Shown piece after piece: positions 48,424-57,478 of a stretch of DNA of 64,000 nucleotides (position 1 is its first letter; each line of letters opens with the position of its first letter). This DNA is from a virus. The DNA is taken from the IMG/VR virus record IMGVR_UViG_3300017963_000225, positions 1 through 64,000 of that record. One strand, 5' to 3'. The notes under the pieces were generated by a model. The model saw nothing but the letters and a program-made list of their open reading frames with translations, was not told the DNA's origin and did not search any database. Made by a program: the position numbers and the translations under genes.

Positions 48424-48807
48424 TTACACGCTCGCCTGAATGCCGGCCGTCTTCAATGCGGCAATTTCAGCATCGATCTTCGCTTGGAGATCGAGCAGAC
48501 GGGCATCAACGTCAGTGGCGAGCGCCGCATCGCCGGCGCCGCCCGATCCATCGGTCGTGCCGACGGCCGCAAGCGCTCCGAGCGCGGCGACGTTAGCCGC
48601 TTGCGAGGCGGTCAATTTGGCGGCGAGCGCAGAAACAAGGCCCGACACCTTGCTTTGAGCGATCGAGGAGTCAGGCAGTCGCTGAGCTGCGAGAGCCTGA
48701 TCGAGTGCTTTTGCCAGCTCGTCGTTCCCGGTGATGCTTCCTTGAGCGATTCGGAGAACTCGAACTTCGTCGTCCGTCAGAACGCTGTATCCCTTAGCTG
48801 CCGACAT
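48424..48807 (-). CDS. head-fibre-like trimer protein
   Basis: 127 residues. SGLVSALAAKLTASQAANVAALGALAAVGTTDG near residue 55-85 is a phi29-like head-fibre repeat motif, followed by a C-terminal coiled coil (VDARLLDLQAKIDAEIAALKTAGI). Likely trimeric, attached to the capsid. Lies in the head operon. Confidence 0.65.
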   Translation of the reverse strand: MSAAKGYSVLTDDEVRVLRIAQGSITGNDELAKALDQALAAQRLPDSSIAQSKVSGLVSALAAKLTASQAANVAALGALAAVGTTDGSGGAGDAALATDVDARLLDLQAKIDAEIAALKTAGIQASV

Positions 48808-48866
48808 CTCTTTTCCTCCTTGGACTTGCGATATTTATTATCGCTCGTTCATTGCAAAAAAACCAC

Positions 48867-50027
48867 TTAGGCAATCCAGGTCGGAAGTCCTCGATAGTTT
48901 GCCCGCATCGACGCGATGTTGTCTGGATCGAGGTCAACTTCGTAGCGCCGCGCCAAGGCTCCAAACTGAGTCATCTCCGCTGTCGCCAGCAGGTTAACCG
49001 AGCTGGATAGCCCGTCAACCCCGAACGAACGTGAGGCGATCCCGCGAGAAATCGCGATGCCAATTTCGTCAAGCAACACAACTGCGGCTTTTTTCATTAC
49101 GATGTCGCAAACCTCTTTGGCGATTGCTCCATCCTCGGGGCCATAATCGTAATCGATCGCCCAAAAGCCTGGGACCATGTGATTGCCGACCGCTTCTAGC
49201 AGCGTCACGTCAAGAAACTGGCCGTTATTGTCGATGATAATATTGATTGCGCCGGCCGTTGTGGGACGAATATAAACCCATCCCATTTTCATTTCGTTGC
49301 CGACAACCCATTCGTTTGGAATGCGATAAACCGTCTTGCCGGCGTAAACCCCGCGCACATTTCTGACGCGAACAATGTTTGAGTGCGGCAAGCGAATAGC
49401 CGACCACATGAAGCTCTGTTGTTGCTGCCACGGCAACAAATGCCCGTCTTCGTCGTAGTCAACGCCTTTGACTGGCGGCGGTGCCTGGGTGTCAGCATAC
49501 GGTTTGGTTAGAACGCGACGGCCGCGTAATGGCGTCCCAATCTGCCGCTCCATCCAAGTGATCGCTACATCAACATGATGCTGTATGGTGTTGTCTGGAA
49601 GGTAATACCCGTTCGCGAGAGCCTGCCATACAGGCCACAAGTAAAACTTTTTCAGCGTGCATGCTGTAAGGTCGCCGATCGTACAAGTGAGCAGCTCGTT
49701 GTAATTCGGAACACCGCCAGTGAGCATCGTCACGACATTGATGTCGAAGACGAGGTTGCGCTGCGAAGCGCCATTCAGCGGAATGATCTGCCACTGATCG
49801 TGATAAGTGCCACGCGCAGGGAAAAGCGATCCAGGCACCGTCACTTGATAGGTGCCAGTGCCAACATGCTCAACGCTTCCGCCAGGAATAACGGCGATTT
49901 GTTGGTACTGCTCATTCAGAATGATGACGTTCACAATCTGATAAGCATCCATCAGAATGCCATTGTAAACATGGCGCAAACCAAGCGTCACATCCTGCCC
50001 GACGAGCGTTTCTGCGCGTGTCCCCAT
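48867..50027 (-). CDS. head-tail connector / neck protein
   Basis: 386 residues. An N-terminal beta region (about 1-100, Ig-like) is followed by a helical part (LLTCTIGDLTACTLKKFYLWPVWQALANGYYLPDNTIQHHVDVAITWMERQIG) and by a C-terminal part with EDGAIAKEVCDIVMKKAAVVLLDEIGIAISRGIASRS. It lies between the head genes and neck operon, as expected for a connector. Start overlaps the previous stop. Assignment by place and general type. Confidence 0.6.
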   Translation of the reverse strand: MGTRAETLVGQDVTLGLRHVYNGILMDAYQIVNVIILNEQYQQIAVIPGGSVEHVGTGTYQVTVPGSLFPARGTYHDQWQIIPLNGASQRNLVFDINVVTMLTGGVPNYNELLTCTIGDLTACTLKKFYLWPVWQALANGYYLPDNTIQHHVDVAITWMERQIGTPLRGRRVLTKPYADTQAPPPVKGVDYDEDGHLLPWQQQQSFMWSAIRLPHSNIVRVRNVRGVYAGKTVYRIPNEWVVGNEMKMGWVYIRPTTAGAINIIIDNNGQFLDVTLLEAVGNHMVPGFWAIDYDYGPEDGAIAKEVCDIVMKKAAVVLLDEIGIAISRGIASRSFGVDGLSSSVNLLATAEMTQFGALARRYEVDLDPDNIASMRANYRGLPTWIA

Positions 50028-53000
50028 CAGAACGGCTCCCCGCTGCTAAGCAGCGCAGCAGTGTCGGCCTTGATGGTCGCACGCTCCGCTTTTGCTGTGT
50101 CGTTGGCTGGCTTGAGGGCATCGGCTGTGTCCGTGAAGCCCACGCCCTTGATCTGATCCAGCGCAGCCAGGATTGGCGTCAGGTCGAGGTCGGCAGCGTC
50201 GATGGCGTCTTTGATCGCCTTCAAGCTGTCGGCCACCGACGTGAATCCCGAGCCCTTAATATCAGTCAGCGAGGCTTCCGTGGCGCGGCTGGAAATCGTC
50301 GCGTCCAGGTTGTTCAACCGCACGTCCGTCGCAAGCAGCGTATTGAGCGGGATCGCCGCAACCGCCGACGCCAAGCTGGAGAGGCCGGCCGCCGTAGCCA
50401 GCGTACCGACGACCGCCTGAACGGCAAGCAGCGTCGTTTGCTGAGCGCCACCAGAGATCGGGATCGCAGCGGCGAGGTCGGCAATGGCCTTGAGGCTGTG
50501 AAGGCTCGGGTTGTAGCCCACGCCGAACACATCAGCCAGCACCGCAGCCGCTGCTCGGCTTGAGACGCTGGCGTCGAGATAGGCCAGACGCGGGTCGCTC
50601 GCGAGCGCCGGATTGGTTGGAATGGCATTGACGCTTGTCTGAAGTGTGTTGACGCTCGCCTGGCTCGCACGGCTAGCGGCCGTGGCAGCGGCCGTAGCCG
50701 CCGAAGATGCCGCTGCATCAGCGCTTGTCTTGGCGGCATCCACCTTCGGCCTGAGGGCCGCGAGGCTGTCGGTGCCCGTGGCGAAGCCGGCGCCCTTGAT
50801 GTCGGAGAGCTGCGCGAGCACCGGCGACAGGTCGGTGGGCGCTACGCTGTCTCGGATGGCCTCCAAGCTGTCGGTGACGGCATTGAAGCCGGCGCCTTTG
50901 ATCGTCGTCAAGGTGGCTTCCTGAGCCCGACTCGACACCGTTGCGTCGAGGTTGGTCAGACGAGGATCTGTCGTGAGCACCGGGTTGGTCGGGACGGCGG
51001 ATACCTGAGCCGAAAGGGACGTGACGCTCGCCTGGCTTGCCTTGGTGCCGATCGACGCCAGGATCGTCGCCTGATTGGCTGCCGTCGCATCGCCGGCCGA
51101 GGTTGGCAACGTGTTGATCTTGTCTCGGATGGCCTCCAGCGTGTCAGTGGCACCGCTGAAACCGCCGCCTTTGATGCTGTCGAGGCTTGCCTGAGTGGCG
51201 CGCTCGCTCACCTTGGCATCGAGCACCTCACCGAAGCTGCCCACGGCGACGTGACCCGCACGAGCCTCGTCCCACACCGCATCGGCAATCTGACCGGCTG
51301 TAGGCGCCGATGTCACGCCGTCGCTGATAGCCTTGCCGACCGTGCCAGCCGCCAGGTGGGCGGCGATCGGCTCGTCAAGCACGGCGTTTTTGATCTGAGC
51401 GGCGGTTGGCAGGGCCGCTATCGAGGCGGCCGATGCACGCGAGCTGATAGAAGCGTCAAGCAGGTCGAGCGCCGCTAGACGCGCTGGCGTCAATCCTGAT
51501 TCTAGGTAGTTGGTGTCGGACAGAATATCGCCCGCCTGAGTCGAGCTGGCGCGGGTGCTGACCACCACGTCAAGTCGCGAAAGGTTGTCGATCAATGCCG
51601 CCCGGGCAGTCGAGATGACCCCCTGATTGGACTCGCCAAAGGTTCCGGCCGTGTTCTGGCCGGCACGAGCGGCGCCCCATATTGCATTTTGAAGGCTGCT
51701 TGGCGCTGTTTGAGCCACCGCCAACGAGGCGTCGGCCTCTGCCATGTCAACTTTTATCTCAACCACGGAAAGTTGAGCGGTCGTTGCAAGCGTGCTCAAC
51801 GGCGTGTCAATGGCTTCACCAAAAGTGCCGACAACTACGTGCAAAGCTCTTGGCTCGTCCCACACGGCCGCAGCGATTGCTTCCGGCGACGAACCAGCAC
51901 TCGCATCATTCAGGCGTTTTCCGGTCGTTCCGACGGTCAAGTGACCCGCGATAGGCTCGTTCCACACCTTGTCTGTGATGGCGTCCTCTTGAGAGGAAGC
52001 GATTACAGAATCGACACGACCGCCCGTAAAGACAAGCTGATCGGTTTTCACCTTGATTGCGGTTGTCTGAACAGCGATTCCATCGACAACGGTGTCAACC
52101 GTGTCAACGCTTGTCTGGCTAGCGCGGCTTGCCACCGTTGTCTGGAGAGCTTCGCCGAAAGACCCGCCCAATGCGCTCGCCGCTCGTGTGCGGTCCCAAA
52201 CAGCCACAGCGACCTCGACAGCAGCGTCGTTGGCTAAAGCAGCCGCGTCGATTGCGTTGGCGGCAAATTTCGATGACGTGATTGCCGCAGTGTCAATTTT
52301 TGCGGCTGTTATGGTGTTCGACTGGACTTTTGCGGCACTAATTGCGCCGTCGGCAAGCTTGGCATTTGTGATCGCCGCATCGACGATCTTTGCTGCGCTG
52401 ATAGCACTATCAGCCAGGCCAGTGTTGGTCACGCGCACCGTTTCGCCAAAGCTTCCGGCGACAACGTGCCCAGCTCGAAGCTCGTCCCACACCTTGTCTG
52501 CGATTGTGTCTTCGTTACCAGATGTGATGCTGTACCCGGTTTTGTCGCTGACGACTTGAGCGTTAGCGTTGACATTTCCTGCCGTAAAGGCGAGCTGGTC
52601 GGTCTTGGCCTTGATAGCGGAGCTGTCGGATTTTACCGAAGCGATATCGGCCGACACGCTCACGCCGGCTGGCGTTCCGAGCTTGGTGTCAATAGCCGTC
52701 ACGCTTGCCTGCGTGGCTCGGCTCGCCACGGTGGCGTCGAGGTTGTCAAGATTGGCAGCACGGCCATTGGTCCACTGTACCGTGGACAGCGCCGTGGAAG
52801 CCGGCGCCCTGGAAGAAACCGTCGCGTCGAGGTTGTCGAGATTGGCCGCGCGCCCGTTCGTCCACACGGCCGTCGAAAGGGCCGTTGCCGATGGAGCGCG
52901 ACTAGACACCGTTGCGTCAAGGTTGTCGAGGTTTCCTGCGCGCAGCGTTGTGTAATCCGTCCGCAATCCACTCGTGTCGGACTTGACTGATGCAACGTCG

Positions 53001-53521
53001 GCAGAAAGTGAGGCGCCGGTTGGCGTGCCGATCTTTGCTTGAATGTCATCAGTATCGGCGTTGACGAGCGCGATTGCCGCCTGTGTGGCGTCATGCTCGG
53101 CCTGGTTGGTAGCAGCACGGCTAGCGGCCGAAGCCTCCGATTGCCGACTTGACACCGTCGCGTCAAGGTTGTCGAGATTGGCGGCGCGAGTGTTCGTCAA
53201 ACGAGTAAGCAACGTCGCCAAATCCTGATCGAGAGAACGAACCTCGATAATTTCGGCGTCTCGTTCGTACCTATTGTCTACTGAGGCAAATGTCCCATCA
53301 GTGTAAATCTCATAGCTAACGCTATACTGCCCTTCGACAGTCGGATTCCATCCCGTTCCAGAATAGTGTCCGCCTGTTCTGTGCGTCAGCGTAAATGGCG
53401 ACCCTGAAACCTCCGCTCCAGCGCTGTTGAACACGCGAGCACGCACTCCGCGAGTAGCGTTTCCATCCCACAATGTAATCGACAGAAGGACGTTTCCGTT
53501 TACCTCTGTAGTGCGGCTCAT
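50027..53521 (-). CDS. giant repeat fibre protein, probably head fibre
   Basis: 1164 residues. The first 100 are an Ig-like domain (ITLWDGNATRGVRARVFNSAG ... GQYSVSYEIYTDG). The rest is built of two repeat types: at least eight copies of NLDATVSSRA-like segments and seven copies of VWDExxAxHxxxGSFGE, plus LxxIKGxGFxxxTDSLxAI segments. Such arrays occur in phage head fibres and whiskers and are predicted to be coiled-coil trimers. At full length it would be a very long rod. It is encoded between head and neck genes, not with the tail fibres. Confidence 0.8.
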   Translation of the reverse strand: MSRTTEVNGNVLLSITLWDGNATRGVRARVFNSAGAEVSGSPFTLTHRTGGHYSGTGWNPTVEGQYSVSYEIYTDGTFASVDNRYERDAEIIEVRSLDQDLATLLTRLTNTRAANLDNLDATVSSRQSEASAASRAATNQAEHDATQAAIALVNADTDDIQAKIGTPTGASLSADVASVKSDTSGLRTDYTTLRAGNLDNLDATVSSRAPSATALSTAVWTNGRAANLDNLDATVSSRAPASTALSTVQWTNGRAANLDNLDATVASRATQASVTAIDTKLGTPAGVSVSADIASVKSDSSAIKAKTDQLAFTAGNVNANAQVVSDKTGYSITSGNEDTIADKVWDELRAGHVVAGSFGETVRVTNTGLADSAISAAKIVDAAITNAKLADGAISAAKVQSNTITAAKIDTAAITSSKFAANAIDAAALANDAAVEVAVAVWDRTRAASALGGSFGEALQTTVASRASQTSVDTVDTVVDGIAVQTTAIKVKTDQLVFTGGRVDSVIASSQEDAITDKVWNEPIAGHLTVGTTGKRLNDASAGSSPEAIAAAVWDEPRALHVVVGTFGEAIDTPLSTLATTAQLSVVEIKVDMAEADASLAVAQTAPSSLQNAIWGAARAGQNTAGTFGESNQGVISTARAALIDNLSRLDVVVSTRASSTQAGDILSDTNYLESGLTPARLAALDLLDASISSRASAASIAALPTAAQIKNAVLDEPIAAHLAAGTVGKAISDGVTSAPTAGQIADAVWDEARAGHVAVGSFGEVLDAKVSERATQASLDSIKGGGFSGATDTLEAIRDKINTLPTSAGDATAANQATILASIGTKASQASVTSLSAQVSAVPTNPVLTTDPRLTNLDATVSSRAQEATLTTIKGAGFNAVTDSLEAIRDSVAPTDLSPVLAQLSDIKGAGFATGTDSLAALRPKVDAAKTSADAAASSAATAAATAASRASQASVNTLQTSVNAIPTNPALASDPRLAYLDASVSSRAAAAVLADVFGVGYNPSLHSLKAIADLAAAIPISGGAQQTTLLAVQAVVGTLATAAGLSSLASAVAAIPLNTLLATDVRLNNLDATISSRATEASLTDIKGSGFTSVADSLKAIKDAIDAADLDLTPILAALDQIKGVGFTDTADALKPANDTAKAERATIKADTAALLSSGEPF

Positions 53522-53525
53522 GGTC

Positions 53526-53993
53526 TTACCTCAACCGAATTAGTTCAACTAACAGGATCGTCATGTCTGGAACAAACGATACAGTAGAGCCTTCAAGTGG
53601 AGATGCTTGAAGCTCAAAATAATCATTCGCGTTCATGTTCATGATAAACAATGCGTGCAGGTTGTTGTTTTCAGCATCGTTAGCGCGGTTTGATCCATCC
53701 TGTGAATGACTTCTTCCAACGTCGCCAGATCCGTTCAGTAGAATTCTCGTGGAAACTCCGCTGTTGTTCGCGGAGGGATCGATGCGACAACGGTAATAAA
53801 CCCTGACCGAGCAATCCACTAAAGCACGAAATTGACTACTAGTTGGCTTGTCGAGATATCCGTTGTAAAAACTGTCCACATCAGAAGAAAAATCAACAGT
53901 CGTCCAAACCCCTGGTGTGTTCCCCAAATTCAATGGGGCCGTCATCTCGTGCTGTACCCATGCTACCGGATGTGGATTGCTTGCTTTTGGCAT
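53526..53993 (-). CDS. head decoration / fibre-associated beta protein
   Basis: 155 residues, AAAGGAGG upstream. A beta-rich jelly-roll-like sequence (VDCSVRVYYRCRIDPSANNSGVSTRILLNGSGDVGRS ... HALFIMNMNANDYFELQASPLEGSTVSF) of the type seen in head-fibre tips. Function inferred by place just upstream of the giant fibre gene. Confidence 0.6.
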   Translation of the reverse strand: MPKASNPHPVAWVQHEMTAPLNLGNTPGVWTTVDFSSDVDSFYNGYLDKPTSSQFRALVDCSVRVYYRCRIDPSANNSGVSTRILLNGSGDVGRSHSQDGSNRANDAENNNLHALFIMNMNANDYFELQASPLEGSTVSFVPDMTILLVELIRLR

Positions 53994-54016
53994 CGACCCC
54001 TCCTTTCAGAAACTCT

Positions 54017-54346
54017 TTACAGCATAGCTGAAAGCGCGGCGAAACCTTCGTCCAGAGACAATTCCTCGCCGTTAATGAGCATCAGCGTCGAATCGGCTCC
54101 ATTGTTGACTGGAGCAGCAAAAATGATGCCTTTCTTGTTGACAAGAACGGGAGCATCGTCGGCCGTTAATTCGATGAATGGCTCTGCCGCCAGCGCCAGC
54201 TTAACATCCTCGTAAGACTCATCTGCCTGATAGCTGTTTCCGTCAATCATGGTGACGACTGAATCGTTGTCTTGAGCGGCGACTTTCAAAATCAAATCGC
54301 TGTTAAATTTGAGGGAATCGCCCTGAACGAAAAGACTGAAAAACAT
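54017..54346 (-). CDS. small hypothetical structural protein
   Basis: 109 residues, AAAGGAG before the ATG. Beta-rich start (FFSLFVQGDSLKFNSDLILKVAAQ) and an acidic helical end. No family recognised. Head operon. Confidence 0.6.
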   Translation of the reverse strand: MFFSLFVQGDSLKFNSDLILKVAAQDNDSVVTMIDGNSYQADESYEDVKLALAAEPFIELTADDAPVLVNKKGIIFAAPVNNGADSTLMLINGEELSLDEGFAALSAML

Positions 54347-54362
54347 TTTTCACTCCTTTGAT

Positions 54363-54812
54363 TTATTTCGAGCCGAGAATCGCACTTACTAGCTTGTCTT
54401 TTGGTTGATCGACGTTTGCGATGCCCAGGCTGGCAGCCAGCTTCTTCAACTCTTCCGGCTTCGCCGCGTCGAGCTGCTCCTTCGTAAATTTCTCACTAGT
54501 AGCCACCTGCTTGCCTTGGGCTGTCGATTGAGGTTGAGCTTGCTGAGTGACAACCGGAGCGACCGGCGCCTTGACAATTGGCGGCTGTCCAACTTCTGCT
54601 CGCCGCATTTGTAGCGATGGCGCATCAGGCGGAAGGGATGAGAGGTTCGGACCACCGGACGACGTATTTGAAAAAGCATCCTGGACTTCCGAAGGAGGAA
54701 GCTCCTCCCCAGCGAAACGCCACAAATGTCCCTTGAGGGCATGCGTGGCGGTCGTCTTATCACCACGAAGCAAATCTTCTGACTTCAGTCCGAGGGCTGG
54801 GAACGCAAACAT
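54363..54812 (-). CDS. protein with SAP/Rho-N-like C-terminus
   Basis: 149 residues. The N-terminal part is unknown, the middle is Pro/Gln-rich (PPIVKAPVAPVVTQQAQPQ). Residues 112-147 (LDAAKPEELKKLAASLGIANVDQPKDKLVSAIL) match the helix-turn-helix SAP/Rho-N fold that binds nucleic acids, commonly appended to small phage head proteins. It follows the major capsid protein. Confidence 0.65.
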   Translation of the reverse strand: MFAFPALGLKSEDLLRGDKTTATHALKGHLWRFAGEELPPSEVQDAFSNTSSGGPNLSSLPPDAPSLQMRRAEVGQPPIVKAPVAPVVTQQAQPQSTAQGKQVATSEKFTKEQLDAAKPEELKKLAASLGIANVDQPKDKLVSAILGSK

Positions 54813-54832
54813 GGGTGCTCTCCTAAGATGAA

Positions 54833-54860
54833 AGGCCGGGGGATCGTAGTCCCCCGGCCT
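54833..54860 (-). terminator. strong terminator after the major capsid gene
   Basis: AGGCCGGGGGA (54833-54843) and TCCCCCGGCCT (54850-54860) form a perfect 11-bp stem over a six-base loop, followed on the minus strand by TTCATCTT. It lies 30 bases after the capsid stop, before the next gene. Confidence 0.85.
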
Positions 54861-54890
54861 GGTCTACCTAAATTACGACGTTAGGCCAGG

Positions 54891-56489
54891 TCAGGCTGGT
54901 CGATCAAGAAGAGGCTTCTTGATTTCGGTGCCGCCGACGTTGAGCCAAACCACGTTCACCCACGGACGCGGCACTTGCGGTGCCAGAACATGAGCGAACA
55001 GCTTGTTGGTATGCAGCCAACCAAGCTTGGCAAGGTCGAACTCGAAGAGGCCGGTGAGCTGGGCGAGCGCGACCGACGAGCGACCAACGGTGTACTCGTT
55101 GGTTGCCGAGGTCGGGACGCCGCCATCATCAATCGCTTGCGCGTTCGGCGAGTGGACATCAGATCCCCAAGCCCACGTCGTTCCCGGAATGTAGTCATCG
55201 CGATCGATGACGACGACCGGAGTCGTGTTGCCTGGAGCAATGCCGTTCGGGACCTCAAAAATGAAGACGGGATCGCGCAGGACCGGCTCCATAAAGGTGT
55301 CCGGCTGTGCAGGATCAGCAACGTATCCGCGATAGATGCGGAACGACTGCTCATCACCACGCGGGGTGATCGTGAACTCGATCGTCTTCCCTGCCTGCGC
55401 GTTGACGGCAGCGGACAGGTTGGAGGCGACCGATTCGCCGACTTCATTGACGGCGGTCATGTAATAGACCATGCCGGTCAAGCGCTCGCCAGAAGAGGCG
55501 AACTTGCCGGTGCCGGCGACGTTGACGGCCGGTTGAGTGACCGAGCCGGCGCCAGCGCCGCCAAAGGTGAATGCCGACGGTGCGCCCGGAATGGCGACCG
55601 TGTTCGGACCGCCCGTCCGCACGAGAGACGACAGAGCGTTCTCACGGCGGAAATAGACGATGTTTCCGTTGACCTTCACGCCATCGACCGATTGGCCGAT
55701 GATGAGGCCCTTGGTATTCGCCGCCGCAATGTTGCCCATCAGCGTGAAGCGCGCTGCGGGATCGAGGTTGGCCTCGATGTTCTCGGTCACTTCAGGAGCG
55801 CAATAGATGCGCTTCAGAACGCCGTGGCGCTTGTTGAAGGCGGTCGCCTGCGAGCGAATGCCCTTGGTGCCGTCCATCAGAAGCGGCTTGCCGCGCATGT
55901 CGATGAAAATGTCCGTGTTCGCAAATGGCACGGTGGCCAGCGGCGAGCGCGTCAATTCGTCGATGAGCTGCCAAACGCCTTTGAAGATGTTCGGGTCGGT
56001 CGAGAAGCGAGTGTCCGACTGGAAAAGCTCGACGTTGAGCTGGTACATCATGAGCAGGCGAACGACGAGATCGTTCGATGCCGCGATGTCCGGCTGTCCG
56101 AGCAGCTTCACCGTGTTTTGCAGCACGGTGAGGCCCTGGACGGCCGTCGTCTTGCCGTAGAGCTTGAGCTGGACTTGCTTCTTGGTTCCCTCGATGTTCG
56201 CCGAAGGCGGCAGCGAGTTTGGCGCGAACGCCAGCTTCGTCTTGTGGTTGCCGTAGCGATCAACCTGAGTGAACTCGTGGTTGACCTGCTGCGCTTGCTG
56301 CTTCGGAAGATCCTTGAGCAGCGTCATTTCTTGCCGGTCAGTCTCGGAATAAAGCTGGAGGTACGCTTCGTCCTCCAGGTCTTCCTTCATGAACGGCTGG
56401 ATGCTGGTGCCGGTCGCCGAATCGACCGACAGTGCTTTACGCACGAGGTCGAGAATCTGCGCGTCGGCCATGTTTGAAGAATTCAACAT
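54891..56489 (-). CDS. major capsid protein (HK97-like)
   Basis: 532 residues from ATG 56489, which has a near-perfect AAGGAGG. The N-terminal helix with LDLVRKALS, DRQEMTLLKDLPKQQAQQVNHEFTQVDRYGNH and the long E-loop and spine region are HK97-like. A domain at about 335-430 (GERLTGMVYYMTAVNEVGESVASNLSAAVNAQAG) is a fibronectin-type III or Ig-like insertion as seen in many larger phage capsids. It is flanked by scaffold and terminator. Probably the most abundant virion protein. Confidence 0.9.
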   Translation of the reverse strand: MLNSSNMADAQILDLVRKALSVDSATGTSIQPFMKEDLEDEAYLQLYSETDRQEMTLLKDLPKQQAQQVNHEFTQVDRYGNHKTKLAFAPNSLPPSANIEGTKKQVQLKLYGKTTAVQGLTVLQNTVKLLGQPDIAASNDLVVRLLMMYQLNVELFQSDTRFSTDPNIFKGVWQLIDELTRSPLATVPFANTDIFIDMRGKPLLMDGTKGIRSQATAFNKRHGVLKRIYCAPEVTENIEANLDPAARFTLMGNIAAANTKGLIIGQSVDGVKVNGNIVYFRRENALSSLVRTGGPNTVAIPGAPSAFTFGGAGAGSVTQPAVNVAGTGKFASSGERLTGMVYYMTAVNEVGESVASNLSAAVNAQAGKTIEFTITPRGDEQSFRIYRGYVADPAQPDTFMEPVLRDPVFIFEVPNGIAPGNTTPVVVIDRDDYIPGTTWAWGSDVHSPNAQAIDDGGVPTSATNEYTVGRSSVALAQLTGLFEFDLAKLGWLHTNKLFAHVLAPQVPRPWVNVVWLNVGGTEIKKPLLDRPA

Positions 56490-56503
56490 CGTAACCTTCC
56501 TCC

Positions 56504-57445
56504 TTACGCCATGGCTTTCGCGAGGACCGTTGCGTCGCCAGCACGGCCACGCTTCCACTCCTCGTGAGTGATTTTTCCTTCTGCCTTCGCCTTCATGAGT
56601 GCATTGCGCTGATCGCCAGTCACAATGCGCCCGAGTGCATCAGGCTGAGCAGAAACCTGGACTTGATCTTGCGACACCGCAGCGATTGCGGGCGCCATGC
56701 CGGCAACCTTCGGCATGCCAGGAAGTTGAGAAATCGACTTCATCAGAGAGGTGTGCTCTCCGAGCGACTTCTCAAGGCGGTTTTGCTTCTCGATGACCGC
56801 CGTCAGCCCCTTTTGCAGGGAAATCAGCAGACGATCGCGACGAGGATCGGCCAGCTCCGCGAGCAGCTCGCCGAAGGTGGCAACGCCAGAACGAAGCTCT
56901 CTGACGGACTTGCCGAGGTATTCCACGGCATCGCCCATGCCTTCGAGGAATTCGGTGGCATCGACGCCACCTTCGTCCGCATCGTCGTCATCGACGACCT
57001 GCTCGCTTTTCTTCATCTTCTTCTTGCCCTTGGACTTGCCACGGCTGAAGAAGGCCGGCATGCCATCATCATCATCATCGTCGTCGTCGTCATCGGCGTC
57101 ATCGTCGCCCTTATTGACGATTTTCGAGGAGTCCTGATAGCCCTGTCCCGACTTCTTCGGGCTCTTGGCCGGGTCGTCCTCGGTGGCAATCACCTGGGAG
57201 CCGCTTCGTCCTTTGGCATCCAAGGTGTTGTCACTGCGCGGAGCGCCGTTGGCCTTGAAAAGAGCGCCGAGGCCCTCTTTCACGCCATCAACGATCGACT
57301 TGCGGATCAGGTCGGGAGTGACTTGCGCTCCAGCCTGATTTGCGTCCTGGCCGCCTTCGCCGCCAGTGTCACCTGCGGACTGATCCGCCGCAACTGCGGC
57401 GTCCATGTCCCGAATGGCTTTTTCAAGCAGATCCTCGTGGTCCAT
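56504..57445 (-). CDS. capsid scaffold-like protein with poly-Asp
   Basis: 313 residues, AAGGAGG upstream, encoded between the prohead protease and the capsid. Two low-complexity acidic blocks (DDDADDDDDDDDDDG near 115-127 and VDDDDADEGG near 150) are joined by a KGKKKMKK block. Then comes a coiled coil (GKSVRELRSGVATFGELLAELADPRRDRLLISLQKGLTAVIEKQNRLEKSLGEH). The C-terminal basic segment resembles the capsid-binding end of scaffolds. Assignment by place and composition. Confidence 0.75.
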   Translation of the reverse strand: MDHEDLLEKAIRDMDAAVAADQSAGDTGGEGGQDANQAGAQVTPDLIRKSIVDGVKEGLGALFKANGAPRSDNTLDAKGRSGSQVIATEDDPAKSPKKSGQGYQDSSKIVNKGDDDADDDDDDDDDDGMPAFFSRGKSKGKKKMKKSEQVVDDDDADEGGVDATEFLEGMGDAVEYLGKSVRELRSGVATFGELLAELADPRRDRLLISLQKGLTAVIEKQNRLEKSLGEHTSLMKSISQLPGMPKVAGMAPAIAAVSQDQVQVSAQPDALGRIVTGDQRNALMKAKAEGKITHEEWKRGRAGDATVLAKAMA

Positions 57446-57478
57446 TTCTATAACCTCCTTGGGATATGGACGCTTATA

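Noticed and set aside
54975-56477. 500-codon plus-strand open frame
   Set aside because: It is the exact antisense of the major capsid gene; the frame is open because of GC-rich third positions, its translation is Arg/Asp-rich and has no ribosome site.
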